Shown here in pieces: positions 22,254 through 25,937 of a stretch of DNA of 25,937 nt; within the stretch, counting starts at the first letter, position 1, and the number at the start of each line of letters is the position of its first letter. The position numbers and the translations under genes were made by a program. Under the pieces are notes generated by a model. That model was not told the DNA's origin. It saw only the letters and a list, made by a program, of their open reading frames with translations, and ran no database searches. Source of the DNA: Chloroflexota bacterium (GTDB lineage: Bacteria; Chloroflexota; Dehalococcoidia; Lucifugimonadales; JACPCL1); contig JACQUI010000318.1 of the NCBI GenBank assembly GCA_016210395.1, positions 1 through 25,937 of the forward strand, in the 5' to 3' direction.

Positions 22254-22662
22254 ACGGGCAGTCATGCTGGACACCTCAGCAGTGTACGCTCTGTGGGATG
22301 AGGCGGACCAGTGGCACGCGCGGGCGGCATCGGGCTTCCATCAGCTCCCCTCCGAGCAGTGGCGACTCTACATCACGAACCTGACGGTGGCCGAAAACCA
22401 CGGCCTGCTCCTTTCGCGATTTGGATACGGCAAAGCCAGCCTGTGGTTGGATGCTCTCCGGCCATTGCGCGTGATCTACCAAACGCAGGAGGACCACGAG
22501 GCCATCCGCAGCTTGCTTTCGGAACATGAGGCCAGCCGGTTGTCCTACGTGGATGCGTTCTCTTGCGTCGCCATGCAGAAGCAGAAACTGCGCTTGGTCT
22601 TCACGTTCGACAGGGATTTCCAGGACTACGGCCTGGAGGTGTTCCCAGGACCGCTGCGCTGA
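22225..22662 (+). CDS. PIN-domain protein, VapC-like toxin
   Basis: This 145-residue protein carries the PIN acidic residues: Asp16 in 'MLDTSAVYAL', Glu57 in 'TVAENHGLL', Asp110 in 'LSYVDAFSCV' and Asp129/Asp131 in 'FTFDRDF'. PIN proteins of this type are magnesium-dependent ribonucleases, often toxins. I chose the ATG at 22225 because GGGAGGAG lies just upstream of it, inside the end of the preceding gene; an ATG at 22264 would trim 13 residues that the fold does not need. The overlap suggests translation coupled to the upstream gene. A hairpin terminator follows at 22768. Confidence 0.85.
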   Translation: MQYLPTRPTERAVMLDTSAVYALWDEADQWHARAASGFHQLPSEQWRLYITNLTVAENHGLLLSRFGYGKASLWLDALRPLRVIYQTQEDHEAIRSLLSEHEASRLSYVDAFSCVAMQKQKLRLVFTFDRDFQDYGLEVFPGPLR

Positions 22663-22767
22663 CTTCTGGCGCTTGGCCCTTTCAGGGGGTTTACGGCGCC
22701 CATCTCTGCGGTTGAACGATTCAGCCTGGCCACTCGGACGCACGGGTTGGCGAACCGCCGATACACG

Positions 22768-22805
22768 AAGAGACGCCCATTGGGGGGCGTCTCTTCTCTT
22801 CTTGC
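22768..22805 (+). terminator. Rho-independent terminator
   Basis: An 11-bp perfect stem (AAGAGACGCCC at 22768-22778 with GGGCGTCTCTT at 22785-22795) closes a 6-base loop and is followed by TCTCTTCTT. It lies between the converging PIN and radical SAM genes and, with T-rich flanks on both sides, may work in both directions. Confidence 0.75.
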
Positions 22806-22832
22806 AGTGCAGCCTTCGCCCGCCCATGCCCT

Positions 22833-23942
22833 CTACGCCGTGACCGCCTCCTTGGCCGTCGGCGCGCCCGCCCAACCCGCGGGCTGGTACGGGCACGTGG
22901 GGTCCGCCGCAAGGTAGTCGCCCGTCATGCCGTAGGCGCGGGCGCGGCAGCCCCCGCACGAGGCGTTGTACGGGCACGCCCCGCACTTGCCCTTGAGCTG
23001 CCCCTTGTCCCGCAGGGCCTGAAAGAGGGGGTGCGTCTGATAGGTCTCCACCAGCTTGCCGGCGCGGACGTTGCCGCAGTTGATGGGCAGGAAGCCGCTG
23101 GGGAAGACCTCGCCGATGTGTGAAATGAAGCAGATGCCGTTGCCGTCGTTGGTGGAAGGCACGGTGTCCACCGGATCGCCCCGGCGTTTGGCCTCCTGCA
23201 GGGACACGCGGCGGAAGGGCTGTCCCAGGGTGGTCTTCACGCGGTAGGACACGCGCTTGCTCAGGTCGTACAGCCAGTGAAAGACCTCTTCATGCTCCTC
23301 GGGCGACAGCACCTCGTTGGCGATGGCGCGCCCTGTGGGCACCAGGAAGAAGACGTCCCACTGGATGGCCCCCGATGCTCCAACGATTTCGGCGAGCTGC
23401 TGGAGCTGAGCAACGTTCCAGCGGCTGACGGTGGTGTTGAGTTGGACGGTCAGGCCGGATTCGCGGGCGCTCTGCACGGCTGTCAGGGTGCGGTCGAAGG
23501 AGCCGGGGACGCCCCGGAAGCCGTCGTGCACCTCCGGTGTCGCGCCGTCCAGGCTGAAGGAGATGTGCCGCACGCCGGCCTCGTATGCCCGCGCCAGGTT
23601 CTTTGGCGTGACCAGGGCGGTGACGCTGGGCGATAGCGACGTGCGCAGCCCTTTGGAGACGGCGTACGCCGCCACGTCAAAGAGGTCGCGCCGCATGAGG
23701 GGGTCGCCGCCCGAGATGACCAGGATGGGGCCGGGCTGGAAGCCGCAGAGCTGGTCCACCACGGCATGGGCTTCCGCCGTGGTCAGCTCCAGGGGATGGC
23801 GCTTGTGCTGGGCAATAGCGCGGCAGTGGCGGCAGGCCAGCGCGCACGCCTTGGTGATCTCCCAGAACACCACTACGGGGCCCTGGTTGTAGTCCAGGGA
23901 GACCTGAAAACCCGCGCCATGCCTCTCATGGGGGCTACTCAT
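22833..23942 (-). CDS. Radical SAM/SPASM protein, AhbD-like (TIGR04053-type)
   Basis: This 369-residue protein has the radical SAM cluster motif C33-x3-C37-x2-C40 in 'TKACALACRHCRA' and the SAM-binding 'ISGGDPL' near 76. A C-terminal SPASM/twitch region has cysteines 271, 289, 320, 323, 329, 332 and 350 for extra iron-sulfur clusters. The 'VVVFWEITKACALACRHC' opening is typical of the group including AhbD (Fe-coproporphyrin III to haem by radical decarboxylation) and TIGR04053 proteins. Its ATG overlaps the stop of the AhbC/NirJ1-like gene by eight bases, so the two are surely coupled. The neighbourhood supports a role in haem making, but the related groups include peptide-modifying enzymes. 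Confidence 0.82.
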   Translation of the reverse strand: MSSPHERHGAGFQVSLDYNQGPVVVFWEITKACALACRHCRAIAQHKRHPLELTTAEAHAVVDQLCGFQPGPILVISGGDPLMRRDLFDVAAYAVSKGLRTSLSPSVTALVTPKNLARAYEAGVRHISFSLDGATPEVHDGFRGVPGSFDRTLTAVQSARESGLTVQLNTTVSRWNVAQLQQLAEIVGASGAIQWDVFFLVPTGRAIANEVLSPEEHEEVFHWLYDLSKRVSYRVKTTLGQPFRRVSLQEAKRRGDPVDTVPSTNDGNGICFISHIGEVFPSGFLPINCGNVRAGKLVETYQTHPLFQALRDKGQLKGKCGACPYNASCGGCRARAYGMTGDYLAADPTCPYQPAGWAGAPTAKEAVTA

Positions 23943-25137
23943 TCAGCGCCTCCCCAACAGTTGCCAGCTCTGCATCTGTGAGGTAGCAGGCCGGATCGGG
24001 GGCCCAGGGGTTGCCCGTGCCCGTCTCCGCCCGTATGCGCAGGTTGCCGTTGCACAGGCGCAGGCACGGGCAGGAGGCGCAGCGCCCTTCCAGCGGACGC
24101 GGGTTGGCCTTCAGGCCGGCCATGATGGGGTTGGAGGTATCCTCCCAGATAGCGCCGAAGGAGCGGTCCTTCACGTTGCCGAAGGAGCGATGGTGCGAGA
24201 ACTGGTCGGCGTGCACGTCGCCCTTGGGGCCGACGGCGCTGATGCCCACGCCGGAGGAGTTGCCGCCGTTGCGCCGCAGAGCGGGGCCCACTGTTTTCCA
24301 TAGCTCTGGCCTGTCGCGGAGCACCCGGAGGGCCAGGTACGCGGCGTCGGTGTGGTTGTCCACGGTCAGCACCTCGGTATCCATGCCCAGCTTGTGCAGG
24401 CGCTCCGTGCGCTCCATGCACACGTCAATGGCGTCGCGCGTCTGCTGGTGGGTCAGGTCCGCCCGGTCCTTGATGCGCGCGCCGCGTCCTGCATAGGCTA
24501 GGTGATAGACGCACACGCGGGGAATGCGCTCCCGCTCGACAATATCGAAGATCTCGCCAAGAGTAGGGACGTTGTAGTTGGTGAGCGTGAACCGCAGGCT
24601 CACACGGAAACCTTCTGCAAGGGAGTTGCGAATGCCCGTGATAGCCTCGTCGAATGCGCCCTTCGATCCCCGGAACTTGTCATTGACAGCCCTGGTGCCG
24701 TCAATAGAGATACCCACGTAGGACAGTCCGGCCTTGCGCAGCTCTTGCGCTACGCGGGACGTGATGAGCGTGCCGTTGGTGGAGAGCCCAACGCGCAGCC
24801 CGCGAGAGGCGGCCCCCTGGATGAGGAGGAGGATGTCCGGCCGGCTCAGGGGCTCGCCGCCGGAGATCAGCAGCATGGGCGTGCCGTACTCAGCCACCTG
24901 GTCCAGCAGGGTAAAGCCCGTCTGTGTGTCCAGCTCCCCCGGGTCCGGCTTATCCATGGCTGCGATGTAGCAGTGCACGCAGTGGAGATTGCACTTGCGG
25001 GTGGAGTTCCACACGACCACGGGACGCCCATGCAGGCCCATGCCCGCGCCCGTGCTGCCCGCTCGGGCGGCATCGCCGTAGCGTATGTGGTCTCCCGGCG
25101 TGGAGACTCCGCACCATAGACGTGTAAGGTTCAGCAT
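23935..25137 (-). CDS. Radical SAM/SPASM protein of the NirJ1/AhbC type
   Basis: This 400-residue protein opens 'MLNLTRLWCGVSTPGDHIRYG', a hallmark of NirJ1/AhbC proteins. The radical SAM motif is C49-x3-C53-x2-C56 ('TRKCNLHCVHCYI'), then 'LISGGEPLSRPDI' near 94 and 'LSTNGTLITS'. 'VYHLAYAGRG' and 'NSSGVGISAVGPKGDVHADQF' also fit, and the C-terminal SPASM part has 'CASCPCLRLCNGNLRIRAE' and 'DPACYLTD'. AhbC turns didecarboxysiroheme into Fe-coproporphyrin III; NirJ acts in haem d1 synthesis. A siroheme enzyme, an AhbD-like gene and a cytochrome c nearby favour the haem route. AAGGAGG lies four bases before the ATG. AhbA/B decarboxylases are not in the window. Confidence 0.87.
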   Translation of the reverse strand: MLNLTRLWCGVSTPGDHIRYGDAARAGSTGAGMGLHGRPVVVWNSTRKCNLHCVHCYIAAMDKPDPGELDTQTGFTLLDQVAEYGTPMLLISGGEPLSRPDILLLIQGAASRGLRVGLSTNGTLITSRVAQELRKAGLSYVGISIDGTRAVNDKFRGSKGAFDEAITGIRNSLAEGFRVSLRFTLTNYNVPTLGEIFDIVERERIPRVCVYHLAYAGRGARIKDRADLTHQQTRDAIDVCMERTERLHKLGMDTEVLTVDNHTDAAYLALRVLRDRPELWKTVGPALRRNGGNSSGVGISAVGPKGDVHADQFSHHRSFGNVKDRSFGAIWEDTSNPIMAGLKANPRPLEGRCASCPCLRLCNGNLRIRAETGTGNPWAPDPACYLTDAELATVGEALNE

Positions 25138-25233
25138 CGTTCCTCCTTAGAAGGCCATCTCAAGACGGCCATTTACGCCCCTGAGCCCTCGCCTCCATAC
25201 ACCCCTTCGCTTCGCTCAGGGCCCTTGCTATTC

Positions 25234-25279
25234 GCGTGAGGAGTGGCGGTCAGCCTGGGCGCACCGCCACTCCTCACGC
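25234..25279. repeat. 17-bp perfect inverted repeat
   Basis: GCGTGAGGAGTGGCGGT (25234-25250) and its exact complement (25263-25279) flank a 12-bp loop. It lies between the cytochrome gene and the radical SAM pair. On the minus strand it could end or pause the cytochrome transcript or protect its 3' end, though no T-run follows. Just beside it (25202-25220) is the 'CCCTTCGCTTCGCTCAGG' motif of the repeat at 1374-1453. Confidence 0.8.
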
Positions 25280-25375
25280 TTAGTTCTCATTGTATTCCTC
25301 TTGGAAAGCCGCCGCACGTGATACACGCTGACGGGGCAGTGCTGGAAAAAGAATGGCGTGAGCGCGTATCCCTTG

Positions 25376-25867
25376 TCATGATGAGAATGGATCCCTTAGG
25401 CTCTGCTGTTGCTGACTGTGCAGCTCTTCGGGGCCCCAGAAGGTCTTGATGTAGGAGATTACCGACTTGATTTGCTCAGCGCTGAGGCTTGACCCATAGG
25501 CCGGCATCCGGCTCACGAAGCCCGGCTGCTCAAAGATCTGGCCGCCTTGCTGGACAGTCGCAAACAGCGTGCCGTCGCCGTGGTGCCAGGTATGCCCCTC
25601 GTTGTTGTGGGGCGGCGGTGGATAGGAGCCATCCGCGTTTTGCCGCTGCCAGCCGGTCTGGCCTTCACCCTTTGGGCCGTGGCAACCGGCGCACACGGTA
25701 TCATAAATCGCCTTGCCCTGCACACCGGCATCGGAGGACCTGGACCGGGACGCAGGCTCTCCGTTGGCTCCAGCCCCCATGTAGTACAGGAGCGCCAGGA
25801 GGGGGACCGCCGCCAGCGCCGCGACGCCAAGCCACGACCCCCAGCTCATTTCCTTGATCCAAGCCAT
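25376..25867 (-). CDS. Membrane-anchored mono-haem cytochrome c
   Basis: From the ATG at 25867 the protein has 163 residues. One membrane helix lies at about 8-30, followed by a Ser/Arg-rich linker and a class I cytochrome c domain. The haem site 'CAGCHG' gives Cys59, Cys62 and His63. The likely distal ligand is Met121 in 'RMPAYG', and 'LSAEQIKSVISYIKTFW' near 127-143 is the usual final helix. A Pro/His-rich loop ('YPPPPHNNEGHTWHHGDG') between the ligands is typical of alternative-complex or oxidase-linked small cytochromes in this phylum. GGGGCGGGG precedes the ATG; a GTG at 25918 would add 17 residues with no purpose I can see. It carries electrons at the outer membrane face. Confidence 0.88.
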   Translation of the reverse strand: MAWIKEMSWGSWLGVAALAAVPLLALLYYMGAGANGEPASRSRSSDAGVQGKAIYDTVCAGCHGPKGEGQTGWQRQNADGSYPPPPHNNEGHTWHHGDGTLFATVQQGGQIFEQPGFVSRMPAYGSSLSAEQIKSVISYIKTFWGPEELHSQQQQSLRDPFSS

Positions 25868-25937
25868 ACCCCGCCCCTTTGGAAGCGCCCAGGGCTCAGC
25901 GCAGGCCGGCAGTGACACGCTGCTTGCGCTACACTAC

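Overview
This GC-rich window reads as a housekeeping stretch of a bacterial chromosome with small accessory patches. The gene mix suggests an uncultivated member of the Chloroflexota, perhaps Dehalococcoidia-like. The clues are a TTG-started rho, an rpsF-ssb-rpsR cluster followed by a membrane-anchored foldase, type III CoA-transferase and phosphotriesterase-family genes, NirJ1/AhbC-type radical SAM proteins, and many short palindromic repeats between genes. This placement is an inference from gene content; no rRNA or other decisive marker is present.

Layout, left to right. (1) 1-1281, minus strand: the N-terminal part of an HtrA-type lipoprotein protease cut by the window edge, preceded by RNase PH. 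(2) 1282-1815: a 534-bp gap with a palindromic repeat and promoter-like sites facing both ways, then rho on the plus strand. (3) 3112-6187, minus strand: a decaying patch with a frame-shifted DUF1801 gene, a 5'-truncated duplicate of a small unknown gene, an orphan DppC-like permease, the intact copy of the small gene, and a phosphotriesterase-family hydrolase whose stop overlaps that gene's start. (4) 6313-7581, minus: a CaiB/BaiF CoA-transferase. (5) 7823-10834, plus: a membrane J-domain protein, rpsF, ssb, rpsR with an unusual Ala/Pro tail, and a PpiC/SurA-like foldase. (6) 11006-14797: homoserine dehydrogenase and threonine synthase, separated by a convergent gene for a secreted acidic repeat protein carrying a perfect 120-bp tandem duplication. 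(7) 14835-15550: a two-gene module of an unknown protein and a UPF0332-like HEPN protein. (8) 15604-19585, plus: folE, a GNAT/FemAB-like acyltransferase, an MshA-like glycosyltransferase, a lone HicB and a PIG-L/LmbE deacetylase. (9) 19612-19756: a cluster of palindromic repeats. (10) 19781-25867, mostly minus: a siroheme nitrite/sulfite reductase, two overlapping radical SAM/SPASM genes of the alternative-haem (AhbC/AhbD, NirJ) type and a membrane-anchored cytochrome c, interrupted by a plus-strand toxin-antitoxin-like pair (a frame-disrupted unknown protein and a PIN-domain protein).

The most coherent functional story is at the right end: siroheme chemistry, radical SAM porphyrin tailoring and a c-type cytochrome sit together, which fits haem made from sirohaem. 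The reductase is notable because both halves keep a complete four-cysteine cluster motif. The least understood material is the acidic repeat protein, the HEPN module with a non-MNT partner, and the duplicated fragment around the orphan permease. I saw no rRNA, tRNA, CRISPR array, transposase or integrase.
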